64,000 nt of DNA from an uncultured Paracoccus sp. Its GTDB lineage: Bacteria; Pseudomonadota; Alphaproteobacteria; Rhodobacterales; Rhodobacteraceae. Positions 1 through 8,093 of the stretch are shown piece after piece. The stretch lies in contig NZ_CANKWH010000006.1 of the NCBI RefSeq assembly GCF_947487305.1, forward strand, positions 62,001 to 126,000, given 5' to 3'. How positions within the stretch are numbered: position 1 is the first letter of the stretch; the number at the start of each line of letters is the position of its first letter. The translations under genes and the position numbers were made by a program. Below the pieces are notes generated by a model. That model did no database searches and was not told the DNA's origin. It worked only from the letters and a program-made list of their open reading frames with translations.

Positions 1-1601
1 GGGCAGCGCAAGAGCCGCGCGGCATGGGCGAGGGCGGGGACCGCATCGGCGTCCTCGGCCAGAGGCTCGGCCACGATCGCGGGCAGCGCCCTGTAGTCGC
101 ATTTTCCCGAGACCTGATGGATCGGAATGGCGTCGAGCCGCACCAGCCAGGTCGGGATGCAATAGGCCGGCAGCACCTCGCGCAGCGCCGAAGCCAGCGG
201 TGCCGGAATGCGCTGCTGCCCCGCCTCGATGCCCCAGTTCTCGCGGTTCGCCCGGTCCTGATCCGCATCAGCGGTGAAATAGAAGACCAGCGCCTGATCA
301 TGCTCGCCGACCGGCTGCACCCAGGGGATCGCATGGGAAAAGCCCAGAAGCCCCGCCAGCGTCTCGGTCAGCTCGCGGGTCTGGATGCTGTAGCCGCGCA
401 GCTTCAGCATATGCGCATCGCGGCCCAACACCACGATCTCGCCCGACGCATCGACAAAACCCCGGTCGCCGGTGTCATAGAGCCGCAAGGCCTGCCCCTC
501 GATCACCAGATCGCGGAAGCGGCGGGCGGTTTCCTCGGGCCGGTTCACATAGCCCGGCCCCAGCATCCTCGGCCCCTCGAAATGCAGGAGGCCCGGTATG
601 CCCGGCGGGCAGAGCCGGTCGTGATCGTCCAGAACGATGGCCCGCAGATGCGGCATGGCGCGCCCCACCCGGACGCCCTCCCCGGCAGGCTCCTCGCCGG
701 TCATTTCCGACATGCAGATGTCATGGGTCTCGCAGATGCTGTAGAGGTTCCATAGCACCGCCTGCGGCAGTTTGGCCCGTGCCTCGGCAACCAGCCGGTC
801 GCTGACCACCTCGCCGTTGAGGATCACCCGTTCGAGCGGCAGCGCCGCGCCGGTCGCCGCGTCTATGCCCTGCAGGACCTTGCCGAAGAAGGAGGGCGTG
901 AACAGCATCTCGGTGAGATCATGGGCCGCGATGAACCGCGCCAGCGCCTGCGGCGACAAGAGGTCGTCGAGACGCGGAAACCACATCTCGGCGCCGTTCC
1001 TGAGCGGCCGGAACATTTCCCAGATGGCGAAGATATAGATGCCGACCCGCATCCCCGCGGCATAGGGCGTATAGGCATCGCGCCAGCGATAGGAGAGGAA
1101 GGCCGAATCCTGTGTCACCGGGATGCATTTCGGCCGCCCGGTCGTGCCCGAGGTGGCCACCAGGTAAATCGCATCCTGCGGCGCGACCTGTCCCGGCGTG
1201 ATCCGGTCAACCGCCGGACCGCCCAAGAGCGTGGCCCCGTCGATCACCCGGCACCCTTCGGGCAATTGCCCCGGCTTCGGCGCCTCGGCGGTCAGGATCA
1301 GGCCGATCTGCAACTCGTCGAGGATGTTCGACAGCACCGAGGGCGGCATGGCCGGGTCCAGGTGCACGAAGGGCCGCCCGTCGATGACGCAGGCCGTCGC
1401 CAGCGCCCCGAAGAGGGCGCCGGGCGCGCCGAAGACCCCGACCGCGCGCTCCCCGGCCAGATGCGGCTGGCAGGCGGCAACGAAGGCGGCCAGTTCGCCA
1501 TAGTTCAGCGAAAGCTCCGCATCGCACAGCGCCATGTTGCCGCGAAAGCGGGTCAGCGCCTCTGCAAGTTCCGCGGGAACCGACTGGGGGTCGTCTTGCA
1601 T
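1..1601 (-). CDS. NRPS-like adenylation (acyl/aminoacyl-AMP ligase) protein, C-terminus cut by window edge
   Basis: The frame opens at the ATG at 1601 and stays open to the left edge, about 533 residues. It carries the ANL-superfamily core motif ATSGTTGRPK near residue 150, the YDTGDRG motif about two thirds along, and a late QVSGKCDYRAL stretch matching the A10 motif with its catalytic lysine. These are the signatures of NRPS adenylation domains, which activate a carboxylate as an acyl-AMP; the substrate cannot be read off by eye. The A10 motif is followed by only about 30 residues before the edge, so a carrier-protein or other domain may follow beyond the window. ubiT lies 80 bp upstream on the same strand. 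A symmetrical TTGACC-AAA-GGTCAA element sits about 53 bp upstream of the start and may be its operator. Family assignment is firm; role is unknown. Confidence 0.85.
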   Translation of the reverse strand, partial: MQDDPQSVPAELAEALTRFRGNMALCDAELSLNYGELAAFVAACQPHLAGERAVGVFGAPGALFGALATACVIDGRPFVHLDPAMPPSVLSNILDELQIGLILTAEAPKPGQLPEGCRVIDGATLLGGPAVDRITPGQVAPQDAIYLVATSGTTGRPKCIPVTQDSAFLSYRWRDAYTPYAAGMRVGIYIFAIWEMFRPLRNGAEMWFPRLDDLLSPQALARFIAAHDLTEMLFTPSFFGKVLQGIDAATGAALPLERVILNGEVVSDRLVAEARAKLPQAVLWNLYSICETHDICMSEMTGEEPAGEGVRVGRAMPHLRAIVLDDHDRLCPPGIPGLLHFEGPRMLGPGYVNRPEETARRFRDLVIEGQALRLYDTGDRGFVDASGEIVVLGRDAHMLKLRGYSIQTRELTETLAGLLGFSHAIPWVQPVGEHDQALVFYFTADADQDRANRENWGIEAGQQRIPAPLASALREVLPAYCIPTWLVRLDAIPIHQVSGKCDYRALPAIVAEPLAEDADAVPALAHAARLLRC

Positions 1602-1653
1602 GGGGCAATCCAGGGTTGTGGGACGGGACGGGTTGCGGTTACGTCCGCGCAAA

Positions 1654-1668
1654 TTGACCAAAGGTCAA
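1654..1668 (-). promoter_or_regulatory. Perfect inverted repeat TTGACC-AAA-GGTCAA, possible operator
   Basis: Perfect 6-bp arms around a 3-bp centre, in the 80-bp gap between ubiT and the adenylation gene. The TTG to CAA spacing is 9 bases, one more than an FNR/Dnr box, so a different regulator is more likely. Function is inferred only from symmetry and position. Confidence 0.4.
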
Positions 1669-1681
1669 GTGCGCCGGGCGT

Positions 1682-2212
1682 TCACTGCGCGAAATCGCGC
1701 CGCGACAGGGCTGGGACACAGCGCCGCAGTCGAGGGGCCGCGACCTGCCGCAGCCAGCCCTGGTAGGGCTCGCCCGGGATCGCTGCCAGTTCCTCGGCGA
1801 GATCCAGCCCCGCCGCACCGATGGCATCGCGCAGGGCCAGCACGGCGGCCAGATCGCCGTCGATCTCCAGCGCATCCGGCGCGAGGGCTGTCTCGTCCGG
1901 CGCGACCCGGCGCAGCAGGGCGAGAAAATCCGCCAGATCGCCCCGGATGGCCGCGTCATGATCGATGCGCGCGCCGCGCCGGAAGATCCCGACCTGTCCG
2001 TCGGCGGGGGTCATGACCAAGAGCACCGCCAGCTGCCGCACATCGATTAGCAAGCGGGTGTTCGCCTGATCCCCCAGATGCGCAAGGATCGAGGGATGGC
2101 GGGCGGTGATCCGGGACAGGACCGCACCGAGGGCCAGCCCCAGAAGCTGCGGCGCCAGGGGCGGGGGCGGAAGGCGTCGGGTGAACGCGCCGGGCCGTGA
2201 TGCAATGGTCAT
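1682..2212 (-). CDS. ubiT: UbiT-like SCP2-domain protein (anaerobic ubiquinone biosynthesis accessory factor)
   Basis: About 176 aa from the ATG at 2212, close to the ~174 aa of E. coli UbiT. After a proline-rich start (RRLPPPPLAPQLL) comes one SCP2-like lipid-binding domain, with the typical DGDLAAVLALRD segment near residues 120-135. In known systems UbiT works with UbiU and UbiV in O2-independent ubiquinone synthesis; neither partner is in this window. A perfect FNR box upstream fits anaerobic expression. An in-frame ATG at 2236 exists, but it lies upstream of the transcription start predicted from the FNR box, so 2212 is preferred; it has a weak AAGG 8 nt upstream. Family call is from the SCP2 pattern plus regulation; a generic SCP2 protein is the alternative. 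Confidence 0.7.
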   Translation of the reverse strand: MTIASRPGAFTRRLPPPPLAPQLLGLALGAVLSRITARHPSILAHLGDQANTRLLIDVRQLAVLLVMTPADGQVGIFRRGARIDHDAAIRGDLADFLALLRRVAPDETALAPDALEIDGDLAAVLALRDAIGAAGLDLAEELAAIPGEPYQGWLRQVAAPRLRRCVPALSRRDFAQ

Positions 2213-2247
2213 GCGGCGCGCCTTATTCCCAACCACCCGGACTTGCG

Positions 2248-2261
2248 TTGATCCAGATCAA
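2248..2261 (-). promoter_or_regulatory. FNR/Dnr-type box upstream of ubiT
   Basis: Exact TTGAT-N4-ATCAA palindrome, the consensus for FNR-family activators. Its centre (2254.5) placed at -41.5 predicts transcription starting near 2213, immediately before the ubiT ATG. This suggests oxygen- or NO-responsive, possibly leaderless, expression. Confidence 0.8.
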
Positions 2262-2389
2262 AGGGGCCGGCCGACCCGCCCTCGTGCGGCGATCTGCCAC
2301 GGGCCGTAGCGTTGCCCGGGCGACGCAAGGTCTCGCCCTCGCGCCGCCCGTTCATCCGCGCGCCCCCCGACGCGCCGATCCGCGCGCCA

Positions 2390-3454
2390 TCACGCGTTCA
2401 GCAAAACCGCGCTGTCCATGTTCACCTGCAACGCCACCTCGGCGCCCGTGGGCAGGGTTGGCTCGCTCATGTGATGGCTCTTGTCGATCACCAGATCGCT
2501 GCCCGCCGCCTGCACGATATAGCGGATCTGGCTGCCCAGGAACTCGCTGTGCAGCACCTGCCCGATGATCGTGTCGGGACCGCAGAGGGGCGAGATGGTG
2601 ATGTTCTGCGGCCTCAGCACGATCGAGGACGGGCCTGCCTTTGCCGCCATCGGCAAGGGTAGCGCATCGCCAGAGCCGGTGACGAACCGCAGCGCCTCGC
2701 CACGCTTCTCGACGCGGCCTTCCAGCACATTGGCGGTGCCGAGGAAGCGGGCGACAAACAGGTTCGCCGGATGGTCATACAGCTCCTGCGGGCGGCCGAT
2801 CTGCTGGATCACCCCCTTGTCCAGCACCGCCATGCGGTCGCTGGTGCTGTTGGCTTCCTCCTGATCATGTGTGACGAAAATCGTGGTCAGGCCAAGCTTG
2901 CGCTGCAGCGCCAGCAACTCGCGGCGCATCTGCACGCGCAGGCTGGCGTCAAGGTTCGACAGCGGCTCATCGAGCAACAGCACCTGCGGCTCGATCACCA
3001 CCGTCCGGGCCAGCGCGATCCGCTGTTGCTGCCCGCCCGACAGCTGATTGGGCATCCGTGCGGCCAGATGCGACAGGCCCACGAGGTCCAGCGCCTCCTC
3101 GACCCGGCGGGTGATCTCGGCCCCCGGCAGCTTGCGCTCGCGCAGGCCGAAGGCGACGTTTTCCTGCACCGAGAGATGCGGCCAGAGCGCGTAGGACTGA
3201 AACACCATGCCCACGTTGCGCTTCCAGGGCGGCAGGTCCAGCACATCGCGGCCACCGATGCGGATCGCCCCGCTGGGGCGCGGCCCGAACCCGGCGATCG
3301 AGCGCAGCAGCGTCGACTTGCCAGATCCCGAGGGCCCGAGGAAGGCGAAGAACTCGCCCGGTTTGATGCTGAGGTTCACGCCGGTCAGCACCCTGGTCGG
3401 GCCGAAGGCCAGGTGAAGGTTCTCGATCTCGATGCCAAGCATTTCGGTTTTCAT
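2390..3454 (-). CDS. ABC transporter ATP-binding protein, AfuC/FbpC/PotA type
   Basis: 354 aa nucleotide-binding subunit. Visible motifs are Walker A GPSGSGKST (about residues 39-47), signature LSGGQQQR, Walker B LLLDEPLSNLDA and the H-loop TIFVTHDQEE, followed by a C-terminal TOBE-like region. This matches the iron(III)/phosphate-sugar/spermidine branch of importers. It is the last gene of the SBP-permease-ATPase operon, 21 bp after the permease, and powers that importer. Homologues are often auto-annotated as ferric iron transporters, but the SBP and the PgtABC-like neighbours argue for a phosphorylated organic substrate. Substrate is inference. Confidence 0.9.
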   Translation of the reverse strand: MKTEMLGIEIENLHLAFGPTRVLTGVNLSIKPGEFFAFLGPSGSGKSTLLRSIAGFGPRPSGAIRIGGRDVLDLPPWKRNVGMVFQSYALWPHLSVQENVAFGLRERKLPGAEITRRVEEALDLVGLSHLAARMPNQLSGGQQQRIALARTVVIEPQVLLLDEPLSNLDASLRVQMRRELLALQRKLGLTTIFVTHDQEEANSTSDRMAVLDKGVIQQIGRPQELYDHPANLFVARFLGTANVLEGRVEKRGEALRFVTGSGDALPLPMAAKAGPSSIVLRPQNITISPLCGPDTIIGQVLHSEFLGSQIRYIVQAAGSDLVIDKSHHMSEPTLPTGAEVALQVNMDSAVLLNA

Positions 3455-3475
3455 GGTCAGACTCCCTCTCGGCGC

Positions 3476-5227
3476 TCAGTGCTCGGTGCCGGATGTTTTC
3501 AGTTTCTTGTCGCGCTCGATGATGATCTGCGCCAGGAACGTCCCCAGACCCACGATGATGACCGCGACGATGCCAAGGGCGGCCCCTGCCCCGCGCCCGG
3601 ATGGCGTCTGCATGAACAGGTAGATGCCATAGGCCAGAGGGCTGTCGGCCTCGGACGAGACCAGCATGATGGTCGCCGACAGCTCGACCGCCGCGGTGGC
3701 AAAGCTGGTGACGAAGCCGGCAAGGATGCCCCCGGTCATCAGCGGCACCACCACGCGGCGAATGGTGCGCGACTTGGTGGCGCCAAGGCTTTCCGCCGCC
3801 TCCTCCAGCGCCACGCTGACCTGTTGCAGCGCCGCCATGCAGGCACGCAGCGCATAGGGCAGACGGCGGATCATCAGCGCGATGGCGATGATCACCCACC
3901 ATTGCGCCAGCGGCTTGTCGAGGAACGGCACCTCGATCCCCTGGAAGCTGCGCAGATAGCCGATGCCCAGCACCACCCCCGGCACGGCCAGCGCGGCGGT
4001 GGCCATGTAATCCAGACACTTGCGGCCCACGATCCCGGTGCGCATGACGATATAGGCGATGGCAGTGCCAAGGATCACGTCGCCCAAGGCAGCGATGCCG
4101 GCATAAAGCAGCGTGTTCAGGATATAGTCCTGCGAACCTTCCCACATGCGGATGTAATTGGCCCAAGTATAGCCGTCGGGCAGCGGCGCAAAGCTCCAGA
4201 TCGTGCTGAAGGACAGCAGCAGCAGCCCCAGATGCGGCGACAGCACGAGGGCGAGGATGAACAGCACCGCGCCATAGGCGATGACCTTCTCGCGCCCGCT
4301 CAGGTCACGCTTGGCCAGACCGCCGCCGCCCTTCTGCACGGTGGCGTAATCCTTGCCGCGCATGACCAGGAACGAGGCCCAGAGCGACAGGATCGAGAAG
4401 GCCACGAGAATGACCGAGATGACATAGCCCATCGGGTCGCTGATGCCGACCGAGGTGATGCGCAGATAGGCCTGCGGCGCAAGCATGTTGTTGACGTTCA
4501 AGAGAAGCGGCGTGCCGAGATCGTCGAAGACCTTGATGAAGACCAGCACCGCCCCGGCGATATAGCCCGGCATGGCCAGCGGAAAGACGATCTTGCGGAA
4601 CAGCCGCAGCCCCGAGGAGCCGAGATTCTGCGCCGCCTCCTCCATCGAGCGGTCGATATTGCGCAAGGACGCCGACAGGTTGATCAGGATGAAGGGGAAA
4701 TAATGGATCGACTGCACGAGGATCACCCCGTTCAGCCCCTCCATGAAGGGAATGGTGAAACCCAGATGCTCGCGCAGCATGAGGTTCACCGTGCCGTTCC
4801 GGCCAAAGATCAGCGACATCGCCACCGCGCCGACAAAGGGCGGCATGATCAGCGGGATGAAGCCGAGGCTCTGGATCAGGGCCGAGCCGCCGAAATTGAA
4901 GCGGGTGGTGATATAGGCCAGCGGCAGGGCGATGATCGTCGCCACCACGACCGACATGGCCGAGACGTAGAAGGAATTGACGAAGCTTTCGCGGAACAGG
5001 CTGGTGGCGAAGAAATCGGCGAAGTTCTGCAGCGTCAGCCCGCCGCTGCGCGGATCGATGAAGGCCACATAGACCACCTGCAGAACCGGGAAGATCAGGA
5101 AGCCGAGCAGAAAGATGGCGATGAGAAGGCCGGCCAGCGCAGCGCCGCTGAGCCGGGGAAACAGGAACGCGGGCAGGCGATCGGCCAGACCTGTCCCGTC
5201 CGCCGGGCGCGGGGTGTCTTGGGGCAT
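3476..5227 (-). CDS. ABC transporter permease with two fused membrane halves (FbpB/AfuB type)
   Basis: 583 aa integral membrane protein with about 12 hydrophobic segments. It contains two copies of the binding-protein-dependent permease domain; EAA-like loops are visible around EEAAQNLGSSGLRLFRKIVFP in the first half and EEAAESLGATKSRTIRRVVVP in the second, both of which dock the ATPase. The fused double-permease architecture is usual for the FbpB/AfuB family. It sits between the SBP and ATPase genes on the same strand, with a hairpin in the 112-bp gap after the SBP gene. Together they form a high-affinity inner-membrane importer. Confidence 0.9.
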   Translation of the reverse strand: MPQDTPRPADGTGLADRLPAFLFPRLSGAALAGLLIAIFLLGFLIFPVLQVVYVAFIDPRSGGLTLQNFADFFATSLFRESFVNSFYVSAMSVVVATIIALPLAYITTRFNFGGSALIQSLGFIPLIMPPFVGAVAMSLIFGRNGTVNLMLREHLGFTIPFMEGLNGVILVQSIHYFPFILINLSASLRNIDRSMEEAAQNLGSSGLRLFRKIVFPLAMPGYIAGAVLVFIKVFDDLGTPLLLNVNNMLAPQAYLRITSVGISDPMGYVISVILVAFSILSLWASFLVMRGKDYATVQKGGGGLAKRDLSGREKVIAYGAVLFILALVLSPHLGLLLLSFSTIWSFAPLPDGYTWANYIRMWEGSQDYILNTLLYAGIAALGDVILGTAIAYIVMRTGIVGRKCLDYMATAALAVPGVVLGIGYLRSFQGIEVPFLDKPLAQWWVIIAIALMIRRLPYALRACMAALQQVSVALEEAAESLGATKSRTIRRVVVPLMTGGILAGFVTSFATAAVELSATIMLVSSEADSPLAYGIYLFMQTPSGRGAGAALGIVAVIIVGLGTFLAQIIIERDKKLKTSGTEH

Positions 5228-5258
5228 GGATTTTGTCCGGATGTGAGGATGTCAGGGC

Positions 5259-5284
5259 GGCAGGGGCGATGGCTCGTCCCTGCC
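5259..5284 (-). promoter_or_regulatory. Intercistronic stem-loop between SBP and permease genes
   Basis: Eleven-base arms (GGCAGGGGCGA and TCGTCCCTGCC, one non-Watson-Crick pair) around a 4-base loop. There is no T-run. Such hairpins after an SBP gene commonly stabilise the SBP message or attenuate read-through so that SBP exceeds permease; that role is inferred here. Confidence 0.5.
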
Positions 5285-5339
5285 GGATGGTCGATCCTGG
5301 CCCGCGTCCGGTGGGTTCACGCGGGCGCGGCTCTGCCGA

Positions 5340-6662
5340 TCAGAGGGCGGCGGCCTTCTCGGCCAGCTCCTTCGCCTTGCGATAGTTTTCAGTCACCATC
5401 GCATCCCATTGCTGTTCGATCTCGGCCTGACGCGCCTCGATGGCATCGCCGGCTTCCTTGCGGACCGCGGTGAAGGCGGCGTTGAAGGCCGGGTCAAGGC
5501 TCTGTTCCTCGGTGATCGGCATGGCCTCGATCAGCGCGCGGGCTTCCTCGATCAGCGCCTTGGCCTCGGCATTGGACCCGTCGGCATGTTTCGCCTCGGC
5601 CTCCTGCACGGCCTTCACCGCGGCCTTCAGATCCTCGAGCCGATAGGTGATCATCACGTCGAAGAGCGACGAGACCACGTAGTAGCGCGCGCCCGATTTA
5701 TCGACATCGAACTTGACCGCCGCGCCGATCGACTTGTCCTCGAACGGGTTCGGCAGGCCCTCGGGAGCCTCGGCATAGACCTCGGGATTGACCGGCAGAC
5801 GCATGATCGCCGGGTCGAACAGCACCTTCTGGCCCTCGGGCGACAGCAGGTATTCGACGAAGGTGACGGCGCCCTTCTCGTTCGGCGCATTGGCGATGAC
5901 GCCCACGTTCGCGGGCACCAGTGCCGTCACCGTCGGATAGGCGAATTCCACCGGGAAGCCCGAGGCCTTGGACGAGAAGGCGAAGAAATCGATGACGATG
6001 CCAAAGCCGAAGCTGCCGGTATTCACCCCGTCCGGCACGCCAAAGCTGCGCTCGGTCACAGAGGCGAAATTGCCGCCCATCCATTTCCAGTCGGCCCAGC
6101 CCTTCTCCCAGCCCTCGCCCTGCAGCACGGTTTCCACCGTCAGATGCGTGGTGCCCGAGCGCGAGGGCGCCGACATGCCGACATGGCCGAAATATTCCGG
6201 CTTCTCCAGATCGGCCCATTCCTTCGCCGGCTCCAGACCATTGGCCTCGACATAGCGGGTGTTCCACATGATGCCGTAACCCGAGGCGGCGAAGCCGTAG
6301 TAATGGCCGTCTGCATCGTTCATCGGGTAGCTGCCGATCATGTCGGGAATGCCGGTGGCGTTCGGCGCGATCTTGGCCAGCTTGCCGTCGCCCTTCAGCA
6401 CCTCGAAGGCATCCGGGGCCGAGGCCCAGAAGACATCGGCGGTATTGGCGCTGGCGATCTCCTGAATGTATTTCACCCCCGAGGAGGTGCTCTTGTTCAG
6501 GATCTCGATGTCGTAGTCGGGATGGGCGGTCTCGAACGCCTTCTCGATCACCGCGGTCATTTCCTCGGGGAACGAGGTCACGACCACGATCTTTTCCGCG
6601 GCCAGCGCCCCGCCTGCCATCAGGCCAAGCGCCGCCACACTGCTGGTCAGCAGTTTCTTCAT
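5340..6662 (-). CDS. Periplasmic solute-binding protein of the ABC importer (AfuA/PgtC-like)
   Basis: 440 aa from the ATG at 6662, which follows a strong GGGAGGAT ribosome site. A Sec signal peptide (MKKLLTSSVAALGLMAGGALAAE) precedes a type-2 periplasmic binding fold. Motifs shared with the second binding protein in this cassette (10053-11315) include ILNKSTSSGV, FWASAPDAFEVL, SRSGTTHLTVE and ERSFGVPDGV. Both also carry a ~100-residue helical C-terminal tail that ordinary ferric-binding proteins lack. This copy is followed directly by permease and ATPase genes, so it is the transport SBP. By analogy with AfuA and PgtC families, sugar phosphates or phosphoglycerate-like ligands are plausible; the ligand is not determined. 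Two GTCA-N4-TGAC operators lie about 110-150 bp upstream. Confidence 0.85.
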   Translation of the reverse strand: MKKLLTSSVAALGLMAGGALAAEKIVVVTSFPEEMTAVIEKAFETAHPDYDIEILNKSTSSGVKYIQEIASANTADVFWASAPDAFEVLKGDGKLAKIAPNATGIPDMIGSYPMNDADGHYYGFAASGYGIMWNTRYVEANGLEPAKEWADLEKPEYFGHVGMSAPSRSGTTHLTVETVLQGEGWEKGWADWKWMGGNFASVTERSFGVPDGVNTGSFGFGIVIDFFAFSSKASGFPVEFAYPTVTALVPANVGVIANAPNEKGAVTFVEYLLSPEGQKVLFDPAIMRLPVNPEVYAEAPEGLPNPFEDKSIGAAVKFDVDKSGARYYVVSSLFDVMITYRLEDLKAAVKAVQEAEAKHADGSNAEAKALIEEARALIEAMPITEEQSLDPAFNAAFTAVRKEAGDAIEARQAEIEQQWDAMVTENYRKAKELAEKAAAL

Positions 6663-6770
6663 CTCTGGATATCCTCCCTGTTGTCCGCATTGGCGCGGAT
6701 CTGGGGACAGGTTGCCAAGCCCACCATGGCGGATCAAGCATTTGATTTATTGCGATAATTCAGGATAAAA

Positions 6771-6788
6771 TGGGTCAGTTTCGACACG
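6771..6788 (-). promoter_or_regulatory. Operator copy A upstream of the ABC importer operon
   Basis: TGGGTCAGTTTCGACACG, of the form GTCA-N4-YGAC. Nearly the same sequence, TGGGTCAGTTCTGACACG, occurs upstream of the sensor operon at 11400-11417. It is centred 23 bp from copy B, about two helical turns. It is the likely binding site of the adjacent response regulator. Confidence 0.6.
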
Positions 6789-6794
6789 CGGCAC

Positions 6795-6810
6795 GGGTCA
6801 ATCCTGACCC
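6795..6810 (-). promoter_or_regulatory. Operator copy B, perfect palindrome GGGTCA-N4-TGACCC
   Basis: Perfect inverted repeat with 6-bp arms, overlapping the stop codon of the response-regulator gene (6798). It shares the GTCA-N4-TGAC core and N4 spacing with copies A and C. A/B tandem spacing suggests cooperative binding upstream of the SBP promoter. Confidence 0.6.
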
Positions 6811-8093
6811 GGAGGCAGCATCCCACAGGCCCGCATCCTCAGGTAAAGCCGCTTTCTCGGGATGCCCAAAGCCTCGGCCGCCTCGGTCTTCCGCCCGCCG
6901 GTCTTCTGCAGGGCGGCGCGCAGCAGCGATGATTCGAATTCCCGCATCGCCTCGTCATAGCCCAGATCATCCACCGCCACCCCGCCCCCGCGTGCGGGCG
7001 GTTGCAGCGTGACCTTCAGCCCGATGACCAGCTTTTCCGCCACGTTGCGCAGTTCGCGCAGGTTCCCCGGCCAGTGATAGCTGCGATAGGGGCGCAGCTC
7101 CTGCTGGGTCAGCTCGGGAAAGCGGCGGTTGTGGCGCTGCGCCGCCTCGCGCAGGAATTGCGCCAAGAGCAGGTAGATGTCGTTCTCGCGGTTCCGCAGC
7201 GGCGGCAGTTCCACCTCTGCGAGGCTGAGGCGGTAGTAGAGATCATCGCTCATCGCCCCGGCGCGGCGCAGGTCGTTCAACCCGCCATCCGCCGAGGCGA
7301 TAACCCGAAAGCGCGACCCCTCTGCCCGCCCCTCCATCAGCGTCAGCAGCCGGTGCTGCAAGGGCGCGGCCAGCAGGTTCACCCGTTCGAGATAGAGGGT
7401 GCCATCGCGGGCGAGCGGGATGGCCCCCGGCGCCTCGGCCCCCTCGCCCAGCATCAGTGCGCCGAAATTCGCCTCGCTCAGCGCCCCGGCATCGACCGGC
7501 ACGAACTCGCCCTCGCGCCCCGAGAAGTCATGCAGCGCCCGTGCCGCCAGTTGCTTGCCGGTGCCCGGCTCGCCGTAGAGCAGCACATCGACCTCCAGCG
7601 GCGCCACCGCCGCCAGCTCGCGGCGGCAGTTGCGCATGGCGACCGAGCGGCCCAAGAGCCGCGCGCGCAGGTCGGTCCCCCGCGCGATCCGTTCCTTCAG
7701 CCGCCGGTTTTCCAAGAGCAAGCGCCGCGTCTCCAGCGCCCGGCGGATGACGGCCAGCAGGTATTCCGGTGGGGCGGGCTTCTCGATGAAATCGAAAGCC
7801 CCGCGCTGGATCGCCGCGACCGCGCTGCGGACATCGCCATGGGCGGTAATCAGCACGAAGGGCACGCCTGGCGCCATCGCCCGCGCCTCGGCCAAGAGAT
7901 CCAGCCCCGACAGTTCGGGCATCCGCATGTCCGAGAGGATCACCCCCTCCCATTCCGGGTCCAGTTCCGCCAGCATCGCCCGGCCGCGCGCGAAGCCCCG
8001 CGCCGGCAGGCCCGCCGCCTCGATCACCTCGACCATGGCGGGCAGCAGGTCGGCATCGTCATCGACGACGAATATCTTCGGTTCAGCTGTCAT
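6798..8093 (-). CDS. PgtA/DctD-like response regulator with degenerate sigma54-activator domain
   Basis: 431 aa in three parts. The receiver has acidic VDDDAD near 10-14, phosphoacceptor D55 in LSDMRMPE, T83 and K105. The AAA+ domain has Walker A GEPGTGKQ at 174-181. A Fis-type helix-turn-helix lies around 399-421 (GGRKTEAAEALGIPRKRLYL). Two canonical AAA+ features are missing: the GAFTGA loop expected near residues 210-225 is absent, and the Walker B reads GTLYLER instead of GxLFLDE. It should therefore not open sigma54 promoters by the standard mechanism, like the rhodobacterial NtrC that works with the housekeeping sigma factor. It overlaps the kinase gene by 11 bp. Likely targets are the GTCA-N4-TGAC sites. 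Confidence 0.85.
   Translation of the reverse strand: MTAEPKIFVVDDDADLLPAMVEVIEAAGLPARGFARGRAMLAELDPEWEGVILSDMRMPELSGLDLLAEARAMAPGVPFVLITAHGDVRSAVAAIQRGAFDFIEKPAPPEYLLAVIRRALETRRLLLENRRLKERIARGTDLRARLLGRSVAMRNCRRELAAVAPLEVDVLLYGEPGTGKQLAARALHDFSGREGEFVPVDAGALSEANFGALMLGEGAEAPGAIPLARDGTLYLERVNLLAAPLQHRLLTLMEGRAEGSRFRVIASADGGLNDLRRAGAMSDDLYYRLSLAEVELPPLRNRENDIYLLLAQFLREAAQRHNRRFPELTQQELRPYRSYHWPGNLRELRNVAEKLVIGLKVTLQPPARGGGVAVDDLGYDEAMREFESSLLRAALQKTGGRKTEAAEALGIPRKRLYLRMRACGMLPPGQD

Noticed and set aside
1654..1668. TTGACCAAAGGTCAA as an FNR/Dnr box
   Set aside because: Spacing between TTG and CAA is 9, not 8 bases. Kept only as an unassigned inverted repeat.
2771..5473. 900-codon open frame on the + strand
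   Set aside because: Antisense to the permease and ATPase genes, rich in Arg/His/Gln/Asp with no recognisable domain; typical shadow frame of GC-rich DNA. The - strand frames carry clear ABC motifs.
2390..6662. Ferric iron importer
   Set aside because: The ATPase and permease alone would suit FbpBC, but the SBP shares motifs and the helical tail with the PgtC-like sensor, and the PgtABC-like neighbours point to a phosphorylated organic ligand.
6733..6746. ATCAA-GCAT-TTGAT palindrome as an FNR box upstream of the SBP gene
   Set aside because: The half-sites are in the reverse order (ATCAA first), so it is not the TTGAT-N4-ATCAA pattern read by FNR-type proteins.
6663..6797. Sigma54 (-24/-12) promoter before the SBP gene
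   Set aside because: The best GG...GC pair (around TGGTGGGCTTGGCAA on the - strand) has 10-bp rather than 12-bp spacing, and the regulator lacks GAFTGA.
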